This document shows positions 7,440-16,678 of a stretch of DNA of 64,000 nucleotides, piece by piece (within the stretch, counting starts at the first letter, position 1; every line of letters starts with the position of its first letter). Source of the DNA: Seohaeicola_A nanhaiensis (GTDB lineage: Bacteria > Pseudomonadota > Alphaproteobacteria > Rhodobacterales > Rhodobacteraceae); NCBI RefSeq assembly GCF_042654245.1, contig NZ_JBHSGI010000024.1:310001-374000 (forward strand). The letters run 5' to 3'. The position numbers were made by a program, and so were the translations under genes. The notes under the pieces are model-generated. The model searched no databases and was not told the origin of the DNA. It saw only the letters and a list, made by a program, of their open reading frames with translations.

Positions 7440-10055
7440 ATGGCGACGCAGGACCAGCAGAAACTCGCAGCCGATTGCACTGCGGTGGCCGATGCCACCG
7501 AGCAAGCGCTCGCTTGGGTCGAAACCCCAGGCAACGCCGCGATGATCGGAGCCGAGGCACGGTCTCTCACGCAGATGATGCGCAAGGGCCTGCGCCGCGC
7601 GCGCCGGCTGGCTCAGGCGGCAGAAAAACCCATGTCTGTCAGTGTTTTCGGTCCCAGTCAGGCGGGAAAGTCCTTCCTCGTTTCTGTGCTGGCCCGCCCC
7701 GAAGGAGGCCGGCTGGTGGGCGATTTCCCCACGCGCCGACTCGATTATATCTCCGAGGTGAACCCTGAGGGAGAAGGTGAAAGCACCGGCCTCGTCACCC
7801 GTTTCACCATGCGCCGCGAGCCGACGCCCGACGGGTTTCCGGTCAAGCTCACGCTGCTCAGCGAAGCAGACATCATTCGCACGATCGTGAATTCGTTCTT
7901 CAACGACGGCGACGAATCCGAAGTTCCGCCCGAACCCGCCGAACTCTCCGCGCATCTCGATGCCTTCAAGGCTAGGGCAGGGGCCGCGCGGCCCGGCCTC
8001 GACGCCGACGCGGTGCACGAGATCGGCGAATATATCGACAGCGTCTTCCGCAAGTCCGCCTATGCTGCCGCCCTGAAACCCTTCTGGGACGAAGCCGCCG
8101 AGATCGCGCCGCGCCTCACCGTTCAGGACCGCGCCGCCTTCTTCGCGATCCTCTGGGGCCGCCACGATGCAATGGGCGACCTCTACCAGCAACTGGCCAA
8201 CGCGCTGGCACATCTCGACCACTCGGCCACCGTTCACGTCACCCTCGACGCCCTCACCCCGCGCGAGCAATCCATCATCGACGTCAAGACCCTCGCCGGA
8301 CTGCGTGGCACGCCTGTCGGTCCGCCGCTGAGTGTGCTGACAGAGGCAGGACGCACGCTTCAGATGCCCCGGGCCGAACTCTGTGCCCTGGCTGCCGAAC
8401 TTGTCTTCCCGATGGCCGAACAGCCCTCCGAACTTTTCGGACGCACCGACCTGCTCGACTTCCCAGGCGCCCGCAACCGGTTCGAAGAGCCGCTGTCCAA
8501 GACGCTGCAGAACCTTGACAAGAACCTTCACGAACTGCTGCTGCGGGGCAAGGTCGCCTATCTCTTCGACCGCTACGTCGAAAACCAGGAAATCACCTCC
8601 ATGCTGCTCTGCGTCCCTGGCAGCAATATGGAAACGCTCGACCTTCCGGGGCTGGTGGACAACTGGATCGCCCTCACGCACGGCCGCACGCCGGAACAGC
8701 GCGCCCAAAGCGACAACGTGCTGTTCTTCGTCCTGACCAAGTTCGACATGCAACTCGCCGACAGCGCGGCCGAAGGCGGCGCGGTTACCCGGTTCGAGCG
8801 ACGTATGAAAGCCTCGCTGCTCGAGCGCTTCGGTCGTGGGCAGGACGGCTGGGTCGAGGAATGGGCGCCAGGACAGCCGTTCGACAACTGCTACTGGCTG
8901 CGCAACCCCAACTATTTCGTCGATGGCCTGATCGACTATGACGAAAACCGGCGGGAACTGCGCCTGCGCCCCGACAAGGAGGCCCGCATCGCCGAACTGC
9001 GCGAGGGCTCCCTTGCCGCCGAACCGGTGCAGCGCCATTTCCGCGATCCCGCTGCCGCGTGGGACGCCGCCCTGTCGCTCAACGACGGCGGTGTGACCTA
9101 CCTCACTGATGCCCTGGCCCGCGTCTGCAAGCCCGACAGCAAGCTGCGCCAGATCAGGGTGCAGCTCGACGAGATCGCCGCAAAGGTCACGCAGGCTCTC
9201 GCTCCCTTCCACGTCTCCGACGATGTCGAACAGCGCATCGCCGAAGCGCAGGAAGCCGTGACCGCGGTGATCGACGACCTCGAACAGGCGCTCGCCCGCC
9301 ACCGTTTCGGCGCGGTGCTGTCGGCACTCATGGTCGACCAGGACGAAATCGAGGGGCGTATCGCCCGGGTGCCCAGCTCGGTCCGCATCACCTCTGCCGT
9401 CAGCGCAGCCAGCGCCGAGCCCGGAGTCGCTGCCGGTCCGGCGCGCCCGGGCCGCCCGGCACGGCCAAGAGCCGCCAGCACAAGTGACATCCGAACGATG
9501 ACGCTGGAACAGTTTCAGGCCGAAACCGCGCTCGAGGCGTGGATCGACCGGCTCAAGGCCTTCCGCGACGACCGCGCCCTGCGCGCGGCCTGGGGGATCA
9601 CCGACAGCCCGGCCTCGGATCTGGTCACCGGCCTGATCCACGCCGCGCGCCGGACACATCTGTCGCGGCGCACCGCGGCCGAGATTGCAGCGGTTAATTT
9701 CGGCCTCAACGTCGAGAAACAGGCACAGCCTGCATCCATCATCGGCGCAGAAGAGATCAACGCCTTTGTCGCGACACTGGGCATGCGCGACCTTCCCACC
9801 TCCGAGCGTCCGAAGGTCCAAACAGCAACCGGACTGCGTCCGGTCTTCACCGAAGTCGAATCCCATGACAGCGTCGACACCCTGCCATCCCGTGCCGCCA
9901 ACGTGGCCGAGGCGACCTGGAGCGACTGGGTGTTTGCCCTGGACGCGCTCTTTGTCGCCAACGCCAAGGACGGGGCCGGCGGCGAGATCGACATCGAACA
10001 GAACCTTGCGCTTGGCCGCATCCTCGGCGCGCTGAACGGCAACGGCGGCCCATGA
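7440..10055 (+). CDS. srfC: SrfC family dynamin-like GTPase
   Basis: 871 residues from ATG 7440, preferred because AAAGGG (about 7425-7430) sits at good spacing; a GTG at 7422 overlapping the srfB stop would add six residues. GTPase motifs are clear: P-loop GPSQAGKS (71-78), DxxG as DFPG (340-343), and TKFD (433-436) as the base-specificity motif. The long helical remainder suits the dynamin/SrfC-like family. It has no signal peptide or obvious TM and probably acts at the cytoplasmic face with SrfB. Its TGA overlaps the ATG of the next gene (ATGA at 10052-10055), which indicates coupled translation. Confidence 0.92.
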   Translation: MATQDQQKLAADCTAVADATEQALAWVETPGNAAMIGAEARSLTQMMRKGLRRARRLAQAAEKPMSVSVFGPSQAGKSFLVSVLARPEGGRLVGDFPTRRLDYISEVNPEGEGESTGLVTRFTMRREPTPDGFPVKLTLLSEADIIRTIVNSFFNDGDESEVPPEPAELSAHLDAFKARAGAARPGLDADAVHEIGEYIDSVFRKSAYAAALKPFWDEAAEIAPRLTVQDRAAFFAILWGRHDAMGDLYQQLANALAHLDHSATVHVTLDALTPREQSIIDVKTLAGLRGTPVGPPLSVLTEAGRTLQMPRAELCALAAELVFPMAEQPSELFGRTDLLDFPGARNRFEEPLSKTLQNLDKNLHELLLRGKVAYLFDRYVENQEITSMLLCVPGSNMETLDLPGLVDNWIALTHGRTPEQRAQSDNVLFFVLTKFDMQLADSAAEGGAVTRFERRMKASLLERFGRGQDGWVEEWAPGQPFDNCYWLRNPNYFVDGLIDYDENRRELRLRPDKEARIAELREGSLAAEPVQRHFRDPAAAWDAALSLNDGGVTYLTDALARVCKPDSKLRQIRVQLDEIAAKVTQALAPFHVSDDVEQRIAEAQEAVTAVIDDLEQALARHRFGAVLSALMVDQDEIEGRIARVPSSVRITSAVSAASAEPGVAAGPARPGRPARPRAASTSDIRTMTLEQFQAETALEAWIDRLKAFRDDRALRAAWGITDSPASDLVTGLIHAARRTHLSRRTAAEIAAVNFGLNVEKQAQPASIIGAEEINAFVATLGMRDLPTSERPKVQTATGLRPVFTEVESHDSVDTLPSRAANVAEATWSDWVFALDALFVANAKDGAGGEIDIEQNLALGRILGALNGNGGP

Positions 10056-11140
10056 CCTTGATCGTTCACCCCGATCCACAGGAAAAGGCTGGCGGATTTG
10101 CCTTTCTGGAGCTGATGGAGGGCACCCTAAAGGGCGACACGGTCAGTGTGGCGGTTTTCGATGCCTACGGCGAGCGCTGGCTTGCTGCCGACGAGGCCCC
10201 CGGCGCGCAGATCGGTATCGGCAACCCTCATTGGCAGCAGGAACGCTTCGAGTTCGGTCCCTACACGGTGTATCGTCACGAAGGTGCGGACTGGGTGCAC
10301 ATCGGTCCCGAGATCGTGAACAAGGTCGAGGAATACGCGCCGCTCCGGATCAGCGTGGGTGGGAAGGACTATGACATTTCCTGGCCCGATGACGTCCCGC
10401 CTCGGGCCGGCGCGGCTGTGCTGGGTGGCATCCGGCCCGTGGCGCGCGTCAGCAAGCCCAGCGGTCAGCCACAGCTTGTCGGCCATGTCGAACCCGATAC
10501 GGAGGAAGACACGGTGGTTTCGGCCCCGCCGGCACGCCCGGCGCCCGATCCCGAACCCGAGTCTGCGCCTGTTGTGCGGGCTGCCCCACGGCGCCGGAGC
10601 TTCTGGCTGCCTTTGCTACTGGTGTTGCTCCTTTTGGCGGGCGCCGCAGCCGCGTGGTGGTACTGGTCGCACGAAACCCAAACACCGGCCGAAACCGCTG
10701 TCGCGCCCCCAGCACCGGCGCCACAGCCCACACCGCAGCCCGTGGCCGCCGAAGCTGCCCCCCCGGTCGAAGCCTGCTCGCTGGCCACGCTCTCGGCCTT
10801 CCCCGATTTTCCGAGTTTCGACAAAGCACTGCGCCAATGCGGCAAGGACGTCAGCCCCGACACCGCGCTCGAGGTGATCGAGTCCCATGCCGCGCGCGAT
10901 GACGCGGGCGCGCTTCTGCTGATTGGCACCCTGTACGACGAGAACAGCATCGATCCCCGGATCGAAACGCTGATCGGCCTGACCTTTGCACCGGACATCG
11001 CCCGCGCTGTCGAGTATTATGCCCGGGCGGCCAAGGCCGGTTCGACCGAGGCGCCGGCGAAACTCGTCGACGGATGTGCACGTCTGAAGGAGACGGATGG
11101 GACTTTGGCCAAGGGGGCGTATGATGATTTCTGCGGTTAG
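10052..11140 (+). CDS. Membrane protein with cytoplasmic N-domain, TM and Sel1-like periplasmic tail (srf-like operon, gene 6)
   Basis: 362 residues, starting in an ATGA overlap with srfC. Residues 1-115 form a compact Trp/Gly-rich domain (for example WVHIGPEIVNKVEEYAPLRI) that I do not recognise. A Pro-rich linker and Arg cluster lead into a TM helix (about 184-205), then an Ala/Pro linker and a helical region with DIARAVEYYARAAKAGSTEAPAKL, which reads as a Sel1/TPR-type repeat, plus four cysteines that could form disulfides. The topology (N-in, C-out) is inferred from the Arg cluster before the TM. It probably couples SrfC to the periplasm. Confidence 0.72.
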   Translation: MTLIVHPDPQEKAGGFAFLELMEGTLKGDTVSVAVFDAYGERWLAADEAPGAQIGIGNPHWQQERFEFGPYTVYRHEGADWVHIGPEIVNKVEEYAPLRISVGGKDYDISWPDDVPPRAGAAVLGGIRPVARVSKPSGQPQLVGHVEPDTEEDTVVSAPPARPAPDPEPESAPVVRAAPRRRSFWLPLLLVLLLLAGAAAAWWYWSHETQTPAETAVAPPAPAPQPTPQPVAAEAAPPVEACSLATLSAFPDFPSFDKALRQCGKDVSPDTALEVIESHAARDDAGALLLIGTLYDENSIDPRIETLIGLTFAPDIARAVEYYARAAKAGSTEAPAKLVDGCARLKETDGTLAKGAYDDFCG

Positions 11141-13034
11141 GACCATCGCGCTGGCGCTGGCGCTGGCATTGGCCGGCCCTGTCGTCCAGGCCCAGTCTGG
11201 CGCCCGCCCATTGCTGGTCGAGGGGCGCAAGACAGTCTACCAGCGCGTGCTGACCCGCCCCGATGCGCCCAGATACTCGGAAACGAATGGCGCGCCGGTC
11301 GCGGTCTATCCCGCTTTCCAGCCGCTCTATGTCTACGCGACCGAGCCCGGCTGGTACCAGATCGGCCGCTCGATCTCCTCCGGTCCCGAGGGCTGGGTGA
11401 AGGCCGACAGCGTCGTCGAGTGGAAACAGAACATCGTCGCCGCCTTCACCAATCCGGCCGGCCGTCAGCGTCAGGTCCTGTTCGATACCGAGCAGCGGCT
11501 CCACGCCGTGATGGAGGACAAGGGCCTGCCTGACGTCCAGGCACAGATCCTCGGCGAGGTACTTTCCGGCAATGTGCCCGCCGAACGCGGGGTGGTCGCC
11601 GCCGAACCTCCGGTTTTCGTCAATATCGTCGACCGGCTGTATTTGATGCCGATCCTCGATTTCGTGCAGGATCTGCACCCGATGAATTTCGAGGAAAACC
11701 TTCTGATGAAGGTTGCCTCGGTGCCGCTGCGCGAGGAGACTTCCGCAACCCCCGCAAAATCGGACAGTTTCGACGTCGGCATCGTTTTTGTCTTCGATAC
11801 CACCTCGTCGATGGAACCCTATATTTCGCGCACCCAGGCCGCCGTCGAGAAGGTCGTGCGTGACATGGCCGGTACGGGCATTGGCGAAAAGGTCAATTTC
11901 GGAGTCGTCGCCTTCCGCGACAACACGGACGCGGCGCCGGGCCTGGAATATCGCACCCGCACCCTGCTGCCGCTGCAGCGCCGGTCCAGCCAGAACGAGG
12001 TTCTGGCCACCATCCGCGCCGCCACTAAGGTGGCCAGCGTCGATTCTCCCGGCTTCAACGAGGACAGCCTCGCCGGGGTCGAGGACGCCATCGACCTGAC
12101 CGACTGGGACGGTGGCGGCGACCCCTTCGATGCGCGCATCGTCATCCTGATCACCGACGCTGGCCCCAAGCATCCCAACGACCCCAACGCCCGTTCGGCC
12201 ATCGGCGCGAAGGAACTTCAGCGCGCCGCGCAGGACAAGGGCGTCGCGATCATGACCCTTCACCTCAAGACCGCGGTTCCGGGCGAGGCGGAACATGTCT
12301 ACGCCGCCGGCGAATATCGCGACCTGTCGCGCTTCAACAACGACAGCTTCTACTATGGCATCGAGAACGGCTCGCCTGCCGCCTTCGAGGAGACGGTTCA
12401 CCGCCTTGTCACTGCGATGTCCGACATCATCCGCGAGGCCCGCAGCGAAAAACCGATGATGCCCGCGGCGCAGAAGGGTCCGGAACTGGTCAACCTGGGC
12501 CTCGCCATGCGCCTTGCCTGGCTGGGCCGCACGCAGGGCACCGAAGCCCCGGACGTGATCGAAGGCTGGGTCTCGGAAAAGGCGATCGAGGATCCGACCA
12601 AACTCGCCATCGAGCCGCGCCTGCTGGTGACCAAGAACGAGATGGCCACCATGGCGGATCTGATCACGGAACTTCTGACGCTGGGCGAACAGGCCCGCGG
12701 CGCCGAGGATGCGGCCAGCTTCTTCACGCAGGTCCGCGACGTGGTCGCCCGGATGGCCCAGAACCCCGACCGGCTGGTCAATACCGACAGCAAAACTCTT
12801 GGCGGTGCGCTCGAATTCCTTGAAGATCTGCCCTACGAAAGCCAGCTCATGCTGACGACCGAAGAGCGCTGGGCGCAAAGCGCAATGAATCGTCGCCAGA
12901 TCCTCGACGGAATGCGCCAGAAGCTGGTGCAATACCGCAAATGGCTGCTCAATCCCGATGTCTGGACCCCGCTCTATGACGGCGCCCCCGACGGCGAATA
13001 CGTCTTCGCCATGCCCTTCGACGTATTGCCCTGA
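11121..13034 (+). CDS. Secreted SH3b + von Willebrand factor A (vWA) domain protein (srf-like operon, gene 7)
   Basis: 637 residues from ATG 11121 (or 11124), preceded by AAGGGGG at 11111-11117; it overlaps the end of gene 6. A signal peptide (about 1-26, ending VQAQ) predicts export. Residues about 45-110 look like an SH3b domain (PLYVYATEPGWYQIG...GWVKADSVVEW). The vWA domain follows from about 218, with a MIDAS motif DTTSS (226-230), a FRDNTD segment and ILITDAGP. The C-terminal 200 residues are helical and unassigned. vWA domains bind a protein partner through a divalent metal, so it could be the periplasmic adaptor of the system. Confidence 0.85.
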   Translation: MMISAVRTIALALALALAGPVVQAQSGARPLLVEGRKTVYQRVLTRPDAPRYSETNGAPVAVYPAFQPLYVYATEPGWYQIGRSISSGPEGWVKADSVVEWKQNIVAAFTNPAGRQRQVLFDTEQRLHAVMEDKGLPDVQAQILGEVLSGNVPAERGVVAAEPPVFVNIVDRLYLMPILDFVQDLHPMNFEENLLMKVASVPLREETSATPAKSDSFDVGIVFVFDTTSSMEPYISRTQAAVEKVVRDMAGTGIGEKVNFGVVAFRDNTDAAPGLEYRTRTLLPLQRRSSQNEVLATIRAATKVASVDSPGFNEDSLAGVEDAIDLTDWDGGGDPFDARIVILITDAGPKHPNDPNARSAIGAKELQRAAQDKGVAIMTLHLKTAVPGEAEHVYAAGEYRDLSRFNNDSFYYGIENGSPAAFEETVHRLVTAMSDIIREARSEKPMMPAAQKGPELVNLGLAMRLAWLGRTQGTEAPDVIEGWVSEKAIEDPTKLAIEPRLLVTKNEMATMADLITELLTLGEQARGAEDAASFFTQVRDVVARMAQNPDRLVNTDSKTLGGALEFLEDLPYESQLMLTTEERWAQSAMNRRQILDGMRQKLVQYRKWLLNPDVWTPLYDGAPDGEYVFAMPFDVLP

Positions 13035-13040
13035 AACGCC

Positions 13041-13754
13041 ATGGCGGGTTTGCGGCTGACCAACGGCAGGATCGACCTGCGCGACGGCGACCGCGCCTTC
13101 CGGCTTGAGGTGGATGTGCTGGCGCTCGCACCCGGCGAAACCGTCGCCCTGACTGGACCCAGCGGCTCGGGCAAGACGCTGCTGCTGGAACTGCTGGGCC
13201 TGCTGCGCGCGCCGGGGCGGGGCACCGCATACCACTCCGGCGAAAACGATCTCGCTGCGCTCTGGGAACAGGGCGCGCGCTCGGCCGCGCTCGCCCGGGG
13301 CAGGGGCCGCCTTTTCGGTTTTGTCCCCCAAACGGGCGGGCTGATGCCCTTCCTGACGGTGACCGAGAACGTCGCGCTGCCGCAGGCGATCTGCGACCGG
13401 CGCGATCCAGATCGCGTAAGTGACCTGATCGACCGGCTCGGCTTGACCGACGTAAGCCGGCTGCGCCCCGGCGCGCTCTCCATCGGTCAGCGACAGCGCA
13501 CCGCCATCGCCCGCGCGCTGTCCCACCGCCCGCCCTTCATTGTCGCCGACGAACCCACCGCTGCACTCGACCCCGACAGCGCCGATCGCGTGCTCGACCT
13601 CTTGCTGGAAGCCGCGCGTCAGGACGGCACCGGTGTCATCCTCTCCTCGCATGACATTGCCCGGATGGAGCGCTTTGCCATTCCCCGCCGCGCTTTGGTT
13701 GTCGTCACCGAAGGCAATTCCGCAGTCAGCCGGCTCAAGGCTCCGGCATGCTGA
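13041..13754 (+). CDS. ABC transporter ATPase, LolD/MacB type (srf-like operon, gene 8)
   Basis: 237 residues with every ABC ATPase motif: Walker A GPSGSGKT (39-46), Q-loop Gln97, signature LSIGQ (146-150), Walker B FIVADEP (Asp170/Glu171) and SSHD switch histidine. Length and motif spacing fit the LolD/FtsE/MacB group that pairs with FtsX-fold permeases, and the next gene is such a permease, overlapping by 7 nt. These ATPases often drive mechanotransmission across the inner membrane rather than substrate transport. The substrate or target cannot be read from sequence. Confidence 0.9.
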   Translation: MAGLRLTNGRIDLRDGDRAFRLEVDVLALAPGETVALTGPSGSGKTLLLELLGLLRAPGRGTAYHSGENDLAALWEQGARSAALARGRGRLFGFVPQTGGLMPFLTVTENVALPQAICDRRDPDRVSDLIDRLGLTDVSRLRPGALSIGQRQRTAIARALSHRPPFIVADEPTAALDPDSADRVLDLLLEAARQDGTGVILSSHDIARMERFAIPRRALVVVTEGNSAVSRLKAPAC

Positions 13755-14944
13755 TCGCGGCCCTTGCCTGGCGCGACCTGATACGCGACCGCTTCTTCCT
13801 GCTCTGCAACGCCGCCGTGATGGTCGGCATCTTGGTGCCGCTCCTCGTTCTCTTCGGGGTCAAGAACGGCGTCTATGCCGCTCTCATCGGCCAGATGCTC
13901 GCCGATCCCGCCAATCTCCAGATCGACACCGCCGGCAACGCGACCCTGACCGAAGCCGAGATCGCCCCGCTGCGCACCTGGCCCGAGATCGCCTTTGTCA
14001 CGCCCAAGGTGCGCACACAGTTCGACTACATGAATATCCGCGCCAAGGACGGTCGCCGAATGCGCCCGGCGCTGGTGATCCCGACGGGGGCAGGGGATCC
14101 CACATTGCCACCGGGCACAACATTGGAGGTAGGTGAAGTTGCCGTCAGCGCGCAACTCGCCCAGCAGCTCGACCTCAAGCCCGGCACTGAATTGCAAATG
14201 ATCAGCCAGGCCGAGGATCGCCCGAAACAGCTGGTCTTGCCAGCGACAGTGGCGCTCGTTCTTCCGGAAACCGCCACCTCCGGCGCCGCTGTCCTTGCGC
14301 CCTTTGCAACGTTGGACCTGATCGAAGCCTTTTACGACAGCTACAGTCTTCCTGAGTATGGAATCGAGGGCAGAAAACCGCTCTCCGAACGTATCCCCGC
14401 CTACTCCGGTCTCCGCGTCTATGCCCGTTCGCTGGAAGGTCTGGCTTCACTTCAGTCCAGGATCGAGGCGCAGCTCGGAATTGGCACCACCGCCAACACC
14501 CGCGCCGTCGAGTCGCTGCTTGGCCTCGGGCGCAAGCTGAACCTCGCGCTCGCCGGCACAGCGGTGCTCGCGGCCATCGGGTTGGGGGCGGCGTTGGTAC
14601 TGGGGTTCTGGTCCGAAGTGGCGCGCAAACGCTCTATTCTTGCCACCATTGCACTCCTCGGTGTTCCGGGGCGGAACCTCGCGTTGTTCCCTGTGGTTCA
14701 GGCGCTGATCACCGCTGCCCTCGGCCTGGTGCTCAGCTTCGCGCTCTACGCCCTCGCCGCGAGGGGCGCCGCCGAGCTGTTCGGCGAGGGAATGCCCGGC
14801 GAGGCGCCGCTGGCCGTCATCACGCCGCAGCAGGGCGCGCTGATCTCGCTCGCCGTGCTGATCCTGGTCGCGGTCGCAGCCGCCGCTGCGGCCTGGTCGG
14901 CGCAACGCCTCGATCCGGCCAGTGTTCTGCGGGAGGCCGCGTGA
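13748..14944 (+). CDS. FtsX/MacB-fold ABC permease (srf-like operon, gene 9)
   Basis: 398 residues. One TM near the N-terminus (about 20-38) is followed by a large periplasmic region (about 40-265) and three C-terminal TMs (about 270-292, 312-336, 358-385), the 1+3 layout of type VII ABC permeases (MacB, LolC/E, FtsX). The end AQRLDPASVLREA is the usual FtsX-domain tail ('...P..vLR..'). The ATG at 13748 overlaps the ATPase stop and its own stop overlaps the GTG of the next gene, so all are coupled. One permease gene is present, so a homodimer is expected. Confidence 0.88.
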   Translation: MLIAALAWRDLIRDRFFLLCNAAVMVGILVPLLVLFGVKNGVYAALIGQMLADPANLQIDTAGNATLTEAEIAPLRTWPEIAFVTPKVRTQFDYMNIRAKDGRRMRPALVIPTGAGDPTLPPGTTLEVGEVAVSAQLAQQLDLKPGTELQMISQAEDRPKQLVLPATVALVLPETATSGAAVLAPFATLDLIEAFYDSYSLPEYGIEGRKPLSERIPAYSGLRVYARSLEGLASLQSRIEAQLGIGTTANTRAVESLLGLGRKLNLALAGTAVLAAIGLGAALVLGFWSEVARKRSILATIALLGVPGRNLALFPVVQALITAALGLVLSFALYALAARGAAELFGEGMPGEAPLAVITPQQGALISLAVLILVAVAAAAAAWSAQRLDPASVLREAA

Positions 14945-16491
14945 TCCGTCTTCTCGCCACACTCGCCCTGATCGCAACCCAGACCCAGGCCCAGGACTGG
15001 CCGCAGGAGTATTACGATCCGGCCACCGGCGGCGCGCCTGCCGACCTGATCCTGCCGATGCCCTGCGGCGGCGCGATGGCCTTCCAGAAGGTGACGGTTC
15101 CCGTCGATGCCTCCGATCCGCTCGCCGACCGCCGCGTCCGCCTTGGCCAGACACTCGACGAAACCGGCTATTCCGACTACCTCAATCCCGCCTTCCTGCG
15201 TGGCAGTTTCACCGATCCGCAGACCGCAACCACCTTCTTCTACATCGCGCGCTACGAACTGACCCAGGGTCAGTATCGCGCCCTGAGCGGTGACTGCACC
15301 GAACCCGACCGTACCGACCGCGTCGCCAAGGGCGGCCTCTCCTGGTTCGACGCCGTTTCCCTGGCGCAGACATATTCCCAATGGTTGATCGGCGAGCGCC
15401 CCACCGCGCTTCCCGTAGAAGACGGCGTCCCGGCCTTTGTCCGTCTGCCGACAGAGGCGGAATGGGAATACGCCACCCGAGGCGGCGCCCGTATCGACCC
15501 GACGCGTTTCCCCGATCGCAGCTTTTTTGGCGATGGCGACCTGCGCGACTATGCGCGCCACCAGGCTTCCGGCTCGTCGCGAGGCACCATTGGTCCGGTC
15601 GGTCTGAAACAGCCGAACCCGCTTGGGCTCTACGACGTCTATGGAAACGCCGAAGAGCTGATGCTCGAGCCCTTCCGCCTCAACGCAGTAGGCCGCGCGG
15701 GCGGTCAGGTTGGAGGCATCGTCACGCGGGGCGGCTCGGTCCTGTCCACGGCCGATCAGATCTATTCCGCACAGCGAACCGAATATCCGCCCTTCGATCC
15801 GGCCACAGGCGCGCCGCTGGCCGGCGTGACCTTCGGTCTCCGGCTGGTCCTCGCAACCCATATCGCCACCTCCGATGCGCATCTGCGCGCCATCCAGAAG
15901 CGCTGGGCCGAACTCGCCGGCACGGAACCGGACACCGCAATCGCCGAGGCCGACCCGCTGGTCCTGCTCTCGGATCTGATCGAGGCCGAGGTTGATCCGG
16001 GCCGCCAGAACGCCCTGAACGAGTTAAAGCTCCAATTCCGCCGCGCTGGAGACCGGGCTCAGACGGCGCAGTCGCAATCGGCCCGCGCGACCCTTCTGGC
16101 CGGGGCGGTCTTCGTCGAATCTCTCGATGGCAACGCGGCGGCCATCGCCGCCAAGGCGGCGAATATCCGCATGCTGGTCGACCTCCAGCGCGCCGGCAAT
16201 CAAAGCCCCTTCTACGCCCGGCAGGTGGAAAAGCACGTGACCGAAATCGGCGATCTCCGCGCAGTCCAGTCGACCTACCTCCTGTCCTATCGCACCGCAC
16301 TGGAATCGCTGAACGCCGATATTTCCCCCAGTCTGCGCGAATCCGCCTATGCGGTCCTGCGGGAAGAAATGTCGCTGGCCGGTCGATCTTCACTGCTGAA
16401 GACGCTGGATCGCTTCTGGCTTGACGTTCTTGCCTACCCTGCGCGCCCCGATCTTGGACCCGACGAACTCCTGGAACTCGCGCTCGATTGA
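14941..16491 (+). CDS. Periplasmic FGE/SUMF1-fold protein lacking the catalytic cysteines (srf-like operon, gene 10)
   Basis: 516 residues from GTG 14941, which forms a GTGA overlap with the permease stop. The first 18 residues are a signal peptide (ends TQAQ). The formylglycine-generating-enzyme fold is shown by FYIARYELTQGQYRAL, RLPTEAEWEYATRGG (from 168) and NPLGLYDVYGNAEEL (from 226), then RGGS and FGLRLVL. Where genuine FGE has its two copper-binding cysteines after RGGS, this protein has RGGSVLSTADQIYSAQR with none. It is therefore unlikely to make formylglycine and more likely binds a ligand or protein. A helical C-terminal extension of about 200 residues is not part of the FGE fold. 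Confidence 0.85.
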   Translation: MIRLLATLALIATQTQAQDWPQEYYDPATGGAPADLILPMPCGGAMAFQKVTVPVDASDPLADRRVRLGQTLDETGYSDYLNPAFLRGSFTDPQTATTFFYIARYELTQGQYRALSGDCTEPDRTDRVAKGGLSWFDAVSLAQTYSQWLIGERPTALPVEDGVPAFVRLPTEAEWEYATRGGARIDPTRFPDRSFFGDGDLRDYARHQASGSSRGTIGPVGLKQPNPLGLYDVYGNAEELMLEPFRLNAVGRAGGQVGGIVTRGGSVLSTADQIYSAQRTEYPPFDPATGAPLAGVTFGLRLVLATHIATSDAHLRAIQKRWAELAGTEPDTAIAEADPLVLLSDLIEAEVDPGRQNALNELKLQFRRAGDRAQTAQSQSARATLLAGAVFVESLDGNAAAIAAKAANIRMLVDLQRAGNQSPFYARQVEKHVTEIGDLRAVQSTYLLSYRTALESLNADISPSLRESAYAVLREEMSLAGRSSLLKTLDRFWLDVLAYPARPDLGPDELLELALD

Positions 16492-16678
16492 AAGTGCGGT
16501 AAACGTTACTTTCTTAAAGCGGCGGTTTCGCGTAGACTTGCGAAGCAAGCGGTGTGTCAGGCTTGACATATGGCCATTCATTTGTTCGGCTGGTCGTTGG
16601 CCTGCTGATCGCGGTTCGTAAGCTGTGACCCCGCCCGTTCAGGCAACTGGCGGATTTCTGCCCCGGAGGTTTTTGAAT

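Noticed and set aside
7161..10079. A 972-codon open frame on the minus strand opposite srfC
   Set aside because: Its translation has no recognisable domain, is rich in Gly/Arg/Asp/His as expected for the antisense of GC-rich coding DNA, and lies fully over srfC, which has clear GTPase motifs.
10851..13652. A 933-codon open frame on the minus strand opposite the vWA and ABC ATPase genes
   Set aside because: It overlaps three well-supported genes, shows no conserved motifs, and its composition is typical of a shadow frame.
16563..16568. A perfect TTGACA -35 box before the peptidoglycan-binding protein gene
   Set aside because: No acceptable -10 hexamer is present 16-18 bp downstream, so I did not list it as a promoter.
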